Shown here: piece by piece, positions 45,229 through 55,957 of the stretch
How the letters are laid out: every line of letters begins with the position of its first letter
Position numbering within the stretch: the first letter of the stretch is position 1
Source of the DNA: Lysobacter panacisoli
GTDB lineage: Bacteria; Pseudomonadota; Gammaproteobacteria; Xanthomonadales; Xanthomonadaceae
Assembly (NCBI RefSeq): GCF_009765165.1
Contig: NZ_VLNU01000001.1
Coordinates: forward strand, 62,001 to 126,000
Reading direction: 5' to 3'
DNA: 64,000 nt
Position numbers and translations under genes: made by a program
The notes under the pieces: generated by a model
Told to the model about the DNA's origin: nothing
The model's database searches: none
Seen by the model: only the letters and a program-made list of their open reading frames with translations

Positions 45229-45936
45229 GTGCAGAAGCGCATCCTGATCGTAGAAGACGAACCCGCCATCCGTGACATGGTGTCCTTTGCCCTGCGCAAG
45301 GGCGAGTACGAACCCGTCCACGCCGGCGACGCCCGCGAGGCGCAGGCCGCCATCGCCGACCGCGTGCCCGACCTGATCCTGCTCGACTGGATGCTGCCCG
45401 GCACCAGCGGCCTGGACCTCGCCCGACGCTGGCGCAAGGACCAGCTCACCCGCGAAGTGCCGATCATCATGCTCACCGCGCGCGGCGAGGAGAACGATCG
45501 CGTCGGCGGCCTGGAAGCCGGCGTCGACGACTACGTGGTCAAGCCGTTCTCGGCACGCGAACTGCTGGCCCGCATCCGCGCCGTGCTGCGCCGCTCGCGC
45601 GAGGACGACGAGGACGGCAGCGTCGCGGTCGGTCCTCTGCGCATCGACGGCGCTGCGCATCGCGTGTTCGCCCACGCCGGCGAAGGCGACCAGGCGGTGC
45701 AGATCGGCCCGACCGAATACCGCCTGCTGCATTTCTTCATGACCCACCCCGAGCGCGTCTACACGCGCACGCAGTTGCTCGACCACGTATGGGGCGGCAG
45801 CGTCTACGTCGAGGAACGCACGGTGGACGTGCACATCCGCCGCCTGCGCAAGACCCTGGAACCCCACCAGCTGGACGGCATGGTGCAGACGGTGCGCGGC
45901 GCCGGCTACCGCTTCTCGGCCTCCGTGGAAGCGTGA
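45229..45936 (+). CDS. phoB: Phosphate regulon response regulator PhoB
   Basis: This 235-residue OmpR-family regulator has a receiver domain with phospho-acceptor Asp53 (LILLDWMLPGTSG), the conserved VVKPF Lys at about 105 and a C-terminal winged-helix domain (GPTEYRLLHFFMTHPERVYT, RTVDVHIRRLRKTLEP). The GTG start at 45229 gives MQKRILIVEDEPAIRDM. It activates phosphate-starvation genes by binding Pho boxes. It is followed after 118 nt by phoR and then the polyphosphate genes. Confidence 0.96.
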   Translation: MQKRILIVEDEPAIRDMVSFALRKGEYEPVHAGDAREAQAAIADRVPDLILLDWMLPGTSGLDLARRWRKDQLTREVPIIMLTARGEENDRVGGLEAGVDDYVVKPFSARELLARIRAVLRRSREDDEDGSVAVGPLRIDGAAHRVFAHAGEGDQAVQIGPTEYRLLHFFMTHPERVYTRTQLLDHVWGGSVYVEERTVDVHIRRLRKTLEPHQLDGMVQTVRGAGYRFSASVEA

Positions 45937-46054
45937 ACGGGATCGTCGATTCGGGAACGCAGGTTCGTATGGACATGTCGGTGCGTCTAACATCGGAAAA
46001 ACCCGCCGACATGCCACGAACCTTTCCCTTCGACCTCCCGAACACGGCCACCTG

Positions 46055-47386
46055 ATGCCGCCCCGCGCCCGCTCCGCCTGGTTCCGCACGCTCGGCCAAC
46101 TCGCCCTCATCCTGGCGGTCGCCGCGGTCGTCGGCCTGCTGATCGACCAGCCTTGGCCGGTGGTCACGCTGGCCGCGCTGGGCGTGGTGGCCTGGCATTA
46201 CTGGCGGCTGCGCAGCGTGCTGCTGCGCCTGACTGCTCGTCAGCGCCTGCAGCCGCCGCTGGGCGAAGGCATCTGGAACGAACTCGACCGCCTGCTCCAC
46301 CGCAGCCAGCAGGAAATGCGCGCGCGCAAGAAGCGCCTGATCGAGATGCTGCGCGCCTACCGCGCCGCCGCCGCCGCGATGCCCGACGCCATCGTCGTGG
46401 TCGAGCGCAACAGCCAGCGCATCCAGTGGTTCAACGAATCGGCGATCGGTCTGCTGCAGCTTCGCTATCCGCGCGACATCGGCGCGCCGCTGGCGCAGCG
46501 CCTGCAGCCACTGCAGCTGTCGCACTGGCTTGCATCGGGGCGCAATGCCGAGACGCTGGAAGTGGCTTCGCCGTGGAATCCCGCCGCGACGCTCAGCCTG
46601 CGCCTGATCCCCTATTCCGACGACCTGTGGATGCTGGTCGCGCGCGACGTCAGCCGCCTGCTGCAACTGGAGCAGATGCGTCGCGACTTCGTCGCCAACG
46701 TCTCGCACGAACTGCGCACGCCGCTGACGGTGGTGCACGGCTACCTCGACATGCTCGATCCGAACGAGCATCCCGACTGGGCGCCGATGCTGGCCGAAAT
46801 GCAGCGCCAGTCGCAGCGCATGACCCAGCTCGTGGAAGACCTGCTGATGCTGTCGCGCCTGGAATCGCAGGAAAGTCTGCCGGGCGAGGAAACCGTGGCG
46901 ATGGCGCCGATGATGGCGACGTTGCGCCGCGAAGCGGTGGCGCTCAGCCAAGGCCGCCATGAGGTAGTGGTCGAGGATGCCGCGGGCGTCGACCTGTGGG
47001 GTTCCAACAAGGAACTGCACAGCGCGTTCTCCAACCTCGTGAGCAACGCCGTGCGCTACACGCCGGCCGGCGGCATCATCCGCATCCGCTTCCGCCCCGA
47101 GGGCAAGGGCGTGGTGCTGGAAGTGGTCGACAGCGGCTACGGCATCCCGGCCGCGCACCTGCCGCGCATCACCGAACGTTTCTACCGGGTCTCGACCAGC
47201 CGTTCGCGCGAGAGCGGCGGGACCGGCCTGGGCCTGTCCATCGTCAAGCACGTGCTCAACCTGCACCAGGCGCGGCTGGAGATCACCAGCGAGGTCGGTC
47301 GCGGCAGCACGTTCTCCTGTCATTTCGGCGCCGAACGCGTGCGCCCGCGCGAGGATTTCGCGCTGTCCTTCGAGGCTCTGCCATGA
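46055..47386 (+). CDS. phoR: Phosphate regulon sensor histidine kinase PhoR
   Basis: This 443-residue inner-membrane kinase has two close N-terminal TM segments (about 14-31 and 33-48) with almost no periplasmic loop, as expected for PhoR, which senses phosphate through PhoU/Pst. A charged linker and PAS domain (about 105-200) lead to the H-box His218 (FVANVSHELRTPLT). N-box NLVSNAVRYTPAGG, G1 VDSGYGIP and G2 GGTGLGLSIVKH follow. It overlaps ppk by 4 nt (ATGA). Confidence 0.96.
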   Translation: MPPRARSAWFRTLGQLALILAVAAVVGLLIDQPWPVVTLAALGVVAWHYWRLRSVLLRLTARQRLQPPLGEGIWNELDRLLHRSQQEMRARKKRLIEMLRAYRAAAAAMPDAIVVVERNSQRIQWFNESAIGLLQLRYPRDIGAPLAQRLQPLQLSHWLASGRNAETLEVASPWNPAATLSLRLIPYSDDLWMLVARDVSRLLQLEQMRRDFVANVSHELRTPLTVVHGYLDMLDPNEHPDWAPMLAEMQRQSQRMTQLVEDLLMLSRLESQESLPGEETVAMAPMMATLRREAVALSQGRHEVVVEDAAGVDLWGSNKELHSAFSNLVSNAVRYTPAGGIIRIRFRPEGKGVVLEVVDSGYGIPAAHLPRITERFYRVSTSRSRESGGTGLGLSIVKHVLNLHQARLEITSEVGRGSTFSCHFGAERVRPREDFALSFEALP

Positions 47387-49482
47387 ACGCCCTGTCCGCG
47401 AATGCCGTAGTAGACACCACCCTCGACACCGATCCGCTGCGCGACGCGAACCTCTACTTCAACCGCGAGCTGTCGCAGCTCGACTTCAACTTCCGCGTGC
47501 TCGCGCAGGCGCAGGACCCGCAGGTGCCGCTGCTGGAACGCCTGCGCTACCTGTGCATCTCGTGCACGAACCTCGACGAGTTCTTCGAGATCCGCGCCGG
47601 CACGCTGCGCCACGCGCAGGATCTTGGCGTGCCGCCGGGGCCCGACGGACTGTCGCCGGCGACGGTGCTGGCGCGCATCCACGACCGCGCGGCGCTGCTG
47701 GTGCAGAGCCAGTACGAATGCTGGAACCACGTGCTGCGTCCCGCGCTGGCCGAGGCAGGCGTGCGTGTGATGCACCGCGACGGCTGGAGCGAGCAGCAGA
47801 CGCAGTGGCTGCGCGAGTACTTCCGCGACGAGATCATGCCGGTGCTGTCGCCGCTCGGGCTCGACCCGGCGCATCCGTTCCCGAAGATCCTCAACAAGTC
47901 GCTGAACATCGTCGTGGTGCTCAAGGGCAAGGACGCGTTCGGCCGCGAGGGCCACCTGGCCATCGTACGCGCGCCGCGTTCGCTGCCACGCATCATCCAG
48001 ATCCCCGGGGGCGTCTCCGGTGGCGAGCACGACTTCGTGTTCCTCTCGGCGGTGCTGTCGGCGTTCGTCGACGAGCTTTTCCCGGGCATGCAGGTCAAGG
48101 GCGCGTACCAGTTCCGCGTGACCCGCAATTCCGAACTCATCGTCGATGAGGACGAAGTCGAGAACCTCGCCCTCGCCCTGCGCGATGAACTGGTCGGCCG
48201 CGGCTACCTGCGCGCGGTGCGTCTGGAGATCGCCGAGCAGTGCCCGGACGACATCGTGCGCACGCTGCTGGAGAACTTCGACCTCACCGAGAACGCGGTC
48301 TACCGCATCAACGGTCCGGTCAACCTCAACCGCGTGATCCAGGTCTACGACCTGGTGCAACGTCCGGACCTGAAGTTCCCGCCGTTCCAGCCGCACCAGT
48401 TGTCGGGCGTGGAAGGCATGTTCGAGAAGATCGCCGAAGGCGACGTGCTGCTCCACCATCCTTTCGATGCGTTCACGCCGGTGCTGGAGCTGCTCAAGCA
48501 GGCCGCCGAAGACCCGAACGTGCTGGCGATCAAGCAGACGCTGTACCGCACCGGCAAGGACTCGCCGATCGTGGAGAGCCTCGTGCAGGCCGCGCGCAAC
48601 GGCAAGGACGTCACGGTGGTGGTGGAACTGCGTGCGCGCTTCGACGAGGAAGCCAACCTCGGCCTCGCCGACCGGCTGCAGGACGCCGGCGTGCAGGTCG
48701 TGTACGGCGTGGTCGGCTACAAGACGCACGCGAAGATGATGCTGATCGTGCGTCGCGAAGGCCGCAAGCTGCGCCGCTACGTGCACCTGGGCACCGGCAA
48801 CTATCACAGCGGCACTGCGCGCGTTTACACCGACTTCGGGCTGTTCACCGCCGATCCGGACATCGGCAACGACGTCCATCTGATCTTCCAGCAGCTCTCC
48901 GGCCTGGCGCCATCGACCAAGCTCAAGCGCCTGCTGCAATCGCCCTTCACCCTGCATGCGGGCGTGCTCAAGCGCATCGATCGCGAAACCAAGCACGCGC
49001 GGGCCGGCAAGCCGGCGCGCATCGTCGCCAAGATGAACGCACTGAACGAACCGCAGGTCGTGCGCGCGCTCTACCAGGCCTCGCAGGCGGGCGTGCAGAT
49101 CGACCTCATCGTGCGCGGCGCATGCACGCTGCGCCCGGGCCTGCCCGGCATCTCGGAGAACATCCGCGTGCGCTCCATCGTCGGCCGCTTCCTCGAACAC
49201 CACCGCATCTACTGGTTCGCCAACGACGGCTCGCCCGACCTGTTCTGTTCGAGCGCCGATTGGCTGGAACGCAACCTCCTGCGCCGGGTCGAGACGGGCT
49301 TCCCGATCCTCGCGCCGGAACTGGCCGCGCGCGTCCACGAAGAAGCGCTCGCCAATTACCTGGCCGACAACTGCAACGCGTGGACCCTGCTGCCCGACGG
49401 CGACTACGAACGGGTCACGGTGCCGGAAGGCGTCCCGCCGCATTCGGCACAGGCGTCGCTGCTGGCGAAGATCTGCGGATGA
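47383..49482 (+). CDS. ppk: Polyphosphate kinase (PPK1)
   Basis: This 699-residue enzyme builds polyphosphate from ATP. N-terminal YFNRELSQLDFNFRVLAQAQ, the NLDEFFEIR motif, LLHHPFDAF, QTLYRTGKDSP and the two phospholipase-D-like histidine regions (GYKTHAKMMLI with the autophosphorylated His, and the HHRIYWF region) are intact. Length matches the PPK1 family (about 690). Translational coupling to phoR places polyphosphate synthesis under phosphate-starvation control. Confidence 0.97.
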   Translation: MNALSANAVVDTTLDTDPLRDANLYFNRELSQLDFNFRVLAQAQDPQVPLLERLRYLCISCTNLDEFFEIRAGTLRHAQDLGVPPGPDGLSPATVLARIHDRAALLVQSQYECWNHVLRPALAEAGVRVMHRDGWSEQQTQWLREYFRDEIMPVLSPLGLDPAHPFPKILNKSLNIVVVLKGKDAFGREGHLAIVRAPRSLPRIIQIPGGVSGGEHDFVFLSAVLSAFVDELFPGMQVKGAYQFRVTRNSELIVDEDEVENLALALRDELVGRGYLRAVRLEIAEQCPDDIVRTLLENFDLTENAVYRINGPVNLNRVIQVYDLVQRPDLKFPPFQPHQLSGVEGMFEKIAEGDVLLHHPFDAFTPVLELLKQAAEDPNVLAIKQTLYRTGKDSPIVESLVQAARNGKDVTVVVELRARFDEEANLGLADRLQDAGVQVVYGVVGYKTHAKMMLIVRREGRKLRRYVHLGTGNYHSGTARVYTDFGLFTADPDIGNDVHLIFQQLSGLAPSTKLKRLLQSPFTLHAGVLKRIDRETKHARAGKPARIVAKMNALNEPQVVRALYQASQAGVQIDLIVRGACTLRPGLPGISENIRVRSIVGRFLEHHRIYWFANDGSPDLFCSSADWLERNLLRRVETGFPILAPELAARVHEEALANYLADNCNAWTLLPDGDYERVTVPEGVPPHSAQASLLAKICG

Positions 49483-49542
49483 CCATCACGGCCGTACCGT
49501 CAAGGATGGACGGCGGCACGGCCTAGCGGGGATCATGTGCGC

Positions 49543-51072
49543 ATGAGCGACGCCTTCCCCACCAGCAAACTGCCGCTCGTCGACGGCGACCTGCTCGCTG
49601 CCGTGGACCTGGGGTCCAACAGCTTCCACATGGTCGTGTCGCGCTACGTGCTCGGCCAGCTGCGCACGGTCGACCGCCTGCGCGAGACCGTGCGCATGGC
49701 CGAGGGCCTGGACCGCCGCGGCGGACTGGCGCCGGAAGTACGCCAGCGCGCGCTCGAATGCCTGGCCCGGTTCGGCCAGCGCATCCGCGACATCCCGCCG
49801 CAACGCGTGCGCGCCATCGCCACCAACACCGTGCGCCGCTTGGCGGTGCCGCAAGCTTTCCTGATGCCCGCCGAAACCGCGCTGGGCCACGCCATCGAAG
49901 TCGTCGCCGGCCGCGAGGAGGCGCGCCTGATCTACCTCGGCGTCGCCCATGCGCAGCCGGCCCGGCCCGGCGAGCTGCGCCTGGTGATCGACATCGGTGG
50001 CGGTTCCACCGAATGCATCATCGGATCGGGCTTCGAGGCCATCGAACGCGAAAGCCTGCAGGCCGGCTGCGTCGCCACTACGCGCCGCTTCTTCGAGAGC
50101 GGCAAGCTTTCGCGCAAGAAATGGAAAGAGGCGCTGACCGAAGTCACCGCCGAGTTCCAGCAGTTCGCCGGCACCTATCGCGCACTCGGCTGGAACGAGG
50201 TGCTCGGCGCATCCGGCACCAACAAGGCCATCGGCGACATCTGCGCGGCGATGAAACTCACCAAAGGCGCGGTCACCGCCGAAGCCCTGCCCGTGCTGCG
50301 CGACCGCCTGCTGCAGGCCGACCGCATCGACGCCATCGATCTGCCAGGCCTGTCCTCGGAACGGCGCCCGGTGATCGCCGGCGGCGTGCTCGTGCTGGAA
50401 GCGGCGTTCACGGCGCTGGGCATCAAGCGCATGGCCGTGAGCAAGGCGGCGATGCGCGAAGGCGTGCTGTACGACATGCTCGGCCGTGGCGGCGCGGACG
50501 ATCCGCGCGATGCGTCGGTGGCGGCGCTGATGCAGCGTTACGGCATCGACGACGGCCAGGCACGGCGTGTCGAAGCCACGGCGCTGCGGTTGTTCCAGCA
50601 GGTCTCGCAGGCCTGGCAGCTCGATGCCGACGACAGCCTGATGCTGCAGCGTGCCGCGCGCCTGCACGAACTCGGACTGGCGATCGCCCACAGCCAGTAC
50701 CACGTGCACGGCGCCTACGTGGTCGAGAACTCCGACATCGCCGGCTTCTCGCAACAGCAGCAGCGTTTCCTCGCGGCGCTGGTGCGCACGCATCGCCGCG
50801 GCATTCCCAAGTCCGCGTTCGATGCCCTGCCCGACCGCCTGCTGCCGTCCGCGCGCCGACTCGCCGTGCTGCTGCGGCTCGCGGTGCTGCTGCACCGCGC
50901 CCACGAAGCCGACCCGATCCCGCAGCTCGAAATCCGCGCCGACGGCAACAACCTGATCCTCGTCGTATCGCGTCGCTGGCTCGACGCGCGCCCGCTGGTG
51001 CGCGCCGATCTCGAGGGCGAGCCGGAAGACATCGCCGGCCTCGGCGTCGTCCTGAAATTTGAGGCGATCTAA
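49543..51072 (+). CDS. ppx: Exopolyphosphatase / Ppx-GppA family phosphatase
   Basis: This 509-residue enzyme removes terminal phosphates from polyphosphate (and possibly pppGpp). The actin-like fold shows AAVDLGSNSFHMVVSRY, NTVRRL, LVIDIGGGSTECIIG and VLGASGTNKA; the HD-like C-terminal domain has RAARLHELGLAIAHSQYHVHG. The ATG at 49543 (MSDAF) is preferred over a GTG 6 nt upstream. It is 60 nt downstream of ppk in the same direction, so synthesis and breakdown are paired. Confidence 0.95.
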   Translation: MSDAFPTSKLPLVDGDLLAAVDLGSNSFHMVVSRYVLGQLRTVDRLRETVRMAEGLDRRGGLAPEVRQRALECLARFGQRIRDIPPQRVRAIATNTVRRLAVPQAFLMPAETALGHAIEVVAGREEARLIYLGVAHAQPARPGELRLVIDIGGGSTECIIGSGFEAIERESLQAGCVATTRRFFESGKLSRKKWKEALTEVTAEFQQFAGTYRALGWNEVLGASGTNKAIGDICAAMKLTKGAVTAEALPVLRDRLLQADRIDAIDLPGLSSERRPVIAGGVLVLEAAFTALGIKRMAVSKAAMREGVLYDMLGRGGADDPRDASVAALMQRYGIDDGQARRVEATALRLFQQVSQAWQLDADDSLMLQRAARLHELGLAIAHSQYHVHGAYVVENSDIAGFSQQQQRFLAALVRTHRRGIPKSAFDALPDRLLPSARRLAVLLRLAVLLHRAHEADPIPQLEIRADGNNLILVVSRRWLDARPLVRADLEGEPEDIAGLGVVLKFEAI

Positions 51073-51107
51073 GGCGCGCAGTCGCGCGCCTTCGCACTAC
51101 CCGAGCC

Positions 51108-53036
51108 TTACGACCGCGCGATCTGGTCGGCGTGTACTTTCGCGCGCAGTTCGGCGGCGCGCACCAGCACGCCCGGCGGCGTGTGTTCTTCCGGGATCGA
51201 GAACATCTTCCATCGCCGCAGCAGCAGGCCCGGCCCGCGCGCCGAGGTGAAGGCGACGATCGGGATCGACAACAGCAGGCCGAGGATCACCGGCGCCATC
51301 CACGCCGCCAGCGATGGCGAGATGTAGTACGCCATCGCACCTGCGAGCACGCCGAGCACGGTCACGCCGCCGTAGCTACGCACCAGTCCCGACAGCGGCA
51401 GCGTGCCGTCGTCGCGACGCTGCGCATCCCAGCCCGAGTCCTTGCCGGCCAGTACTTCAGCCACGCCGCGCGACTGCACGTACATCGTCACCGGCGCCAT
51501 CAACGCCGCCAGCAGCGTTTCCAGCACCATGCTCAGGAACGCGCGGATCGCGCCGCCGCAACCGCGCCGCGTGTCGCGATCGAAGAACAGCGTCAGGTAG
51601 CCCATGAACTTCGGCGCCAGCAGCACCGACATGGTCAGGAAGAACACCCAGATGAAGCGCTCCGGATCCTGCTCGCGCCAGTACGCGCCCGGCGAGAAGC
51701 CCGGCAGCGTCAGCATGTCCAGACCGAGGCCAGCCTTGAACAGCGGGATCGCCAGGCCGACCAGCATCAGCATCGCCCACATCGGCGACGTGAAGTAATG
51801 GCCGATGCCCATCATCAGATGCCAACGACTCACCCAGTGCAGACCCTTCGCCGGCAACACAGCGCTGTGCTGCAGGTTGCCCTGGCACCAGCGGCGGTCG
51901 CGGGTGAGCATGTCGGTCAGCGAAGGCGGACCTTCCTCGTAGCTGCCGCCGAGGTTGGGCACCATGTGCAACGCCCAGCCACCGCGGCGCAGCAGCGCGG
52001 CTTCGACGAAATCGTGGCTCAGCACCGTGCCGCGGAACGGCTTGGGACCGAGCAGTTCGGGCAGGCCGCCCTGCTCGGCGAACGCACGCGTGCGGATGAT
52101 CGCGTTGTGGCCCCAGTAGTTGCTTTCCGAACCGTGCCACCACGCGATGCCGTGCGCGATGACCGGCCCGTACACGCGGCCGGCGAACTGTTGCATGCGC
52201 GCGAACAGCGTGTTGCCGTTGACGATCATCGGCAGCGTCTGCACCAGCGCGACATCGGGATGACGGTCCATCGCGTCGGCCAGGCGCACGATGGTGTCGC
52301 CGGTCATCAGGCTGTCGGCGTCGAGGATCAGCATCTGCGGGTACGCACCGCCGAAGCGTCGCACCCACTCGGCGATGTTGCCGGCCTTGCGCTCGTGGTT
52401 GTCCTTGCGATGGCGATAGAACAGGTGCGCGTGGTGGCCCAGGCGTTCGCGCAGCGCGAGGAACGCGCGCTCCTCGTCGGCCTGGATCGCCGGTCGCGTG
52501 GTGTCGCTGAGGACGAAGAAATCGAAACTCGACAGCTGCCCGGTCGCCTGCACCGACTCGAAGATCGCCTGCAGGCCGGCGAGAAGCCGCTCGGGATCTT
52601 CGTTGTAGGTCGGCATCAGCAGCGCCGTACGCGACTTCAGCAACGGCAGCGGAGCGTCGTCGTTCAGTCCCAGACGCGCGCGATGGCCGCCGACGATCAG
52701 CACGAAACCGGCGAGCGAACTGACGAACGCCTGCGCGATCCACGCGAACAGGCCGATGAACAGCACCAGCAGCAGTCCCTCCAGCAGATCGGTTCCGCCG
52801 CCGCGCAGCACCCACCAGATCTGGTAGGTCGCGATCAGCGTGAGCAGCGCGGCGCCGCCGATCACGACCAGACGCCGCATCGCCATCGCGCGCGGCGTGG
52901 TGGGAAGCTTCGGATTGCGCAGCGCGCCTTCGCGCAGCGTCTGCACCGGCATGTCCAGCGGCACTTCAGCCGGCAGCCACGGCGTCGGTGAACCCATCGC
53001 CGGACCGATGTCGGAAACGGTGCGCACGTCGGTCAC
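51108..53036 (-). CDS. opgH: Glucans biosynthesis glucosyltransferase OpgH (MdoH)
   Basis: This inner-membrane GT2 glucosyltransferase (642 residues) makes the beta-1,2-glucan backbone of osmoregulated periplasmic glucans. TM segments at about 55-80 and 88-112 are followed by the GT domain with [23 protein letters not shown] (D,D), [13 protein letters not shown] and the [11 protein letters not shown] (QxxRW-like) motif, then five or six more TM segments. GTG at 53036 forms a GTGA overlap with the opgG stop; GTG at 53045 is an alternative. It is shorter than E. coli OpgH (847), mainly at the termini. Confidence 0.94.
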   Translation of the reverse strand: MTDVRTVSDIGPAMGSPTPWLPAEVPLDMPVQTLREGALRNPKLPTTPRAMAMRRLVVIGGAALLTLIATYQIWWVLRGGGTDLLEGLLLVLFIGLFAWIAQAFVSSLAGFVLIVGGHRARLGLNDDAPLPLLKSRTALLMPTYNEDPERLLAGLQAIFESVQATGQLSSFDFFVLSDTTRPAIQADEERAFLALRERLGHHAHLFYRHRKDNHERKAGNIAEWVRRFGGAYPQMLILDADSLMTGDTIVRLADAMDRHPDVALVQTLPMIVNGNTLFARMQQFAGRVYGPVIAHGIAWWHGSESNYWGHNAIIRTRAFAEQGGLPELLGPKPFRGTVLSHDFVEAALLRRGGWALHMVPNLGGSYEEGPPSLTDMLTRDRRWCQGNLQHSAVLPAKGLHWVSRWHLMMGIGHYFTSPMWAMLMLVGLAIPLFKAGLGLDMLTLPGFSPGAYWREQDPERFIWVFFLTMSVLLAPKFMGYLTLFFDRDTRRGCGGAIRAFLSMVLETLLAALMAPVTMYVQSRGVAEVLAGKDSGWDAQRRDDGTLPLSGLVRSYGGVTVLGVLAGAMAYYISPSLAAWMAPVILGLLLSIPIVAFTSARGPGLLLRRWKMFSIPEEHTPPGVLVRAAELRAKVHADQIARS

Positions 53037-54583
53037 AGGGTCCACCGGTACAGCCAGGTTTCGGTCAGCGGACCGCGCTCATCGCCGAGCACCGCGCGCA
53101 GTTCGATGCTGCGTTCGTCGCCGGGCACGAGCTCGAAGCCCAGACGCCAGCCGCCCGCGCCGGGATTCGGATGCGCGGTGACGTTCGCGATGCGGCCCTT
53201 CGATGCACTCACGTCGGCACGCACCTTGGCGCCGTCACCCAGCCCTTCGAGTCGACCGCCGTCGAAGTCGATCACCACCAGCCTTGCGCGCCCGGTGTTC
53301 TCGCCGAAGGTCAGGCCGCCGATGCGCGTGCGCGCGACCGTGGCCAGCTCCGGCTTCCAGTTGTGCTGGTCGCACCAGTGCATGCGGTAGTCGAAGCGGT
53401 GTTCGCGTCCGGCCGCGAGCGGCTGCTTCGGACGCCAGAACGCGACGATGTTGTCGTGGAATTCGTCCGCCGTCGGCAGTTCGAACAGATGCACCGCACC
53501 TTCGCCCCACTCGCCCTGCGGTTCGATCCACAGACTCGGCCGCTTCTCGTAATGCGCCTCGCTGTCGGCGTAGTCGGCGAACGCGCGCTTGCGCTGCATC
53601 AGGCCGAAGCCGCGCGGGTTGACGTCCTCGAAGCCGCTTTCCTGGATCGACGAGGGATTCTGCAACGGACGCCAGATCTGTTCGCCGCGCCCGTTGATCA
53701 TGCCCAGGCCGTCGGAGTCGTGGACCGCGGGACGGTAGTCGTCGATGCCGACGCGGTCGTTGGAATCGAACTGGAACATGCTGGTCAGCGGCGCGATGCC
53801 GGCCTGGTCCAGCGCCACGCGCGGGTACAGTCGCGCCGACACGTCGAACACCGTCTCCACGCCCGGGGTGATGGTGAAACGGTACGCACCTGCCACGCTG
53901 GGGCTGTCCATCAGCGCATGCACGGTGATGCGCCCGGCGCCGCGCGCCGGTCGTTCCAGCCAGAACGCGCGGAACACCGGGAATTCCTCAGCCGGACCGC
54001 CGGTCTTCAACGCCAGTCCGCGTGCGGACAGTCCATAGGCCTGGCCTTTCGCGACGGCGCGGAAGTAGCTCGCGCCGAGGAACGCGGCGACTTCGTCGAA
54101 GTACTCGGGCCGGTTGATCGGCGAATGCAGGCGGAAGCCCGCGTAGCCCAGATCGTTCTCCTTCGGCGCAGGCGTGCCGTCGAAGGTGAACTGCGAAGGC
54201 CGGTACACCACCGGCGTGGCCTTGCCGTCGGCGACCTGGTGCATGTCCACGCGATCGCGGAAGAAGAAGCCGCGATGGAAGAACTGCGCCTGGAACGGCA
54301 GGCCGTCGTTGCGCCACAGCGCCTGCGCCGGGTTGAAGCGGATGCTGCGGTACTGGTCGTAGCCGATCTTCTCCAGCGACGCGGGCAGCTGCTTGCTCTG
54401 CGGCACGAACGGCTTGGCCGCCAGCGCCTTGGCCAGGTTGGCCACCGTCTCGCCATCGAAGGGAACCGTGGCCCCGGCCGGCGCAAAGGCGTGGGCTTCG
54501 CCTCCCGCCAACAGCGACCACAACGGCCACGACAGTCCTGCCATCAACACTTCGCGTCGGTGCACGCGTACTCCTTCGGCCAT
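53033..54583 (-). CDS. opgD: Periplasmic glucan biosynthesis protein OpgG/OpgD
   Basis: This 516-residue periplasmic protein is needed for branching or shaping of the glucan. The N-terminus [21 protein letters not shown] looks like a twin-arginine (Tat) signal, a feature of OpgD rather than Sec-exported OpgG. Family segments are [54 protein letters not shown] and the [16 protein letters not shown] motif. It is coupled to opgH. The ATG at 54583 ([11 protein letters not shown]) includes the Arg-Arg pair. Confidence 0.9.
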   Translation of the reverse strand: MAEGVRVHRREVLMAGLSWPLWSLLAGGEAHAFAPAGATVPFDGETVANLAKALAAKPFVPQSKQLPASLEKIGYDQYRSIRFNPAQALWRNDGLPFQAQFFHRGFFFRDRVDMHQVADGKATPVVYRPSQFTFDGTPAPKENDLGYAGFRLHSPINRPEYFDEVAAFLGASYFRAVAKGQAYGLSARGLALKTGGPAEEFPVFRAFWLERPARGAGRITVHALMDSPSVAGAYRFTITPGVETVFDVSARLYPRVALDQAGIAPLTSMFQFDSNDRVGIDDYRPAVHDSDGLGMINGRGEQIWRPLQNPSSIQESGFEDVNPRGFGLMQRKRAFADYADSEAHYEKRPSLWIEPQGEWGEGAVHLFELPTADEFHDNIVAFWRPKQPLAAGREHRFDYRMHWCDQHNWKPELATVARTRIGGLTFGENTGRARLVVIDFDGGRLEGLGDGAKVRADVSASKGRIANVTAHPNPGAGGWRLGFELVPGDERSIELRAVLGDERGPLTETWLYRWTL

Positions 54584-54784
54584 GACGGTAAACGGTTCAT
54601 TCTAGGGATTGATTCGTTAACGGGCTCACCACGCAAACCCCTCGGACACGGGCCTTTCACGGCCGTCACACCGGGTAACCGTTTTCAGTCGCGGTTTTCC
54701 GAGAACCGCGTCATCCCCGCGTCATCCACCTGCCATCCTGGATTCACCGCTGCGCATCACGATTGCGCAAACCGGGAGCCGCGC

Positions 54785-55957
54785 ATGCGCTACGCGATCG
54801 TCAGCGAAACCTATCCGCCCGAGGTCAACGGCGTCGCCCTCACCGTGCAGGGACTGGAACAGGGTCTGCGCAGCCGTGGGCACGAGGTGCAGGTGATCCG
54901 TCCGCGCCAGTCGGCCGAGGAAGCGCCGGCCGCGCACGAGGTGCTGGTGCGCGGCGCCCCGCTGCCGCGCTACCCCGGGCTGCGCCTGGGACTGCCCGCC
55001 AGCGGCCGACTGCAGACGTTCTGGCGCGAGAACACCCCCGATGCGATCTACGTCGCCACCGAAGGTCCGCTCGGCTGGTCCGCGTTGCGCGCGGCGCGCC
55101 GGCTCGGCATCCCGGCGGCGACGGGTTTCCATACCCGCTTCGACGAATACATGCGCGACTACGGTGCGGCGTTCCTCGCGCAGACCGCCCTGCGCTGGAT
55201 GCGCCGCTTCCACAACAGTGCCGATGCCACCCTCGTGCCGACGCGCGAACTCGCGCAGTTCCTGCAGGAGCAGCGCTTCGCCAACGTGGTGCGGCTGCCG
55301 CGCGCGGTCGACACCGCCCTGTTCGATCCGCGTAATCGCGACGCACAGCTGCGCGCCCAGTGGGGCGTCGGCGAGAACGGCCTGGTCGTGATCTACGTCG
55401 GCCGAATCGCCGCGGAGAAGAACCTCGACCTGGCGGTGCGTGCCTTCCGCGCATTGCAGCAGTCGCGACCGGAAGCGCGCTTCGTCTGGGTCGGCGACGG
55501 ACCGGCGCGCGCGCGCCTGCAGCAGGACAACCCGGATTTCGTGTTCTGCGGCGTGCAGCGCGGCGAAGCCCTCGCCCGCCATTTCGCCAGCGGCGACCTG
55601 TTCGTGTTCCCGAGCCTGAGCGAAACCTTCGGCAACGTGACCCTGGAAGCGCTGGCCAGCGGCGTGCCGACCGTCGCCTTCGACTACGGCGCCGCCCGCG
55701 AGCACCTGCGCGATGGCATCGATGGCGCGGCGATCCCGCCCGGCGATGAAGCCGCCTTCATCGCCGCGTGCGTACGGCTGGCCGGCGACGACCTCAGCCG
55801 CGGCGCGATGCGTATGGCCACGCGGCAGGCGGTCGCAGGCCTGCATCCGGAGCAGGTCGCATCGGATTTCGACTCGGTACTGCTGCAACTCAGCCACGCG
55901 CGTCGCACTCGCGACGGCACCACGGCTTCGTCCACCACGGAACGGGAGGCGTCATGA
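54785..55957 (+). CDS. GT4 family glycosyltransferase (GDP-mannose-dependent mannosyltransferase-like)
   Basis: This 390-residue retaining GT-B enzyme starts MRYAIVSETYPPEVNGVALT, the typical GPGTF loop region, then FHTRFDEYMRDYG and, in the C-terminal domain, VIYVGRIAAEKNLDLAVRAF and the LSETFGNVTLEALASGVP ExxxxxxxE motif. Similar enzymes transfer mannose or glucose to phosphatidylinositol or diacylglycerol. It is divergent from opgG and coupled (ATGA) to a PAP2 phosphatase, suggesting a glycolipid pathway. Acceptor is inferred only. Confidence 0.9.
   Translation: MRYAIVSETYPPEVNGVALTVQGLEQGLRSRGHEVQVIRPRQSAEEAPAAHEVLVRGAPLPRYPGLRLGLPASGRLQTFWRENTPDAIYVATEGPLGWSALRAARRLGIPAATGFHTRFDEYMRDYGAAFLAQTALRWMRRFHNSADATLVPTRELAQFLQEQRFANVVRLPRAVDTALFDPRNRDAQLRAQWGVGENGLVVIYVGRIAAEKNLDLAVRAFRALQQSRPEARFVWVGDGPARARLQQDNPDFVFCGVQRGEALARHFASGDLFVFPSLSETFGNVTLEALASGVPTVAFDYGAAREHLRDGIDGAAIPPGDEAAFIAACVRLAGDDLSRGAMRMATRQAVAGLHPEQVASDFDSVLLQLSHARRTRDGTTASSTTEREAS

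Noticed and set aside
47320..49443. A 707-codon open frame opposite ppk
   Set aside because: Same composition bias (His/Gln/Arg/Val), no domain; ppk on the plus strand is fully conserved.
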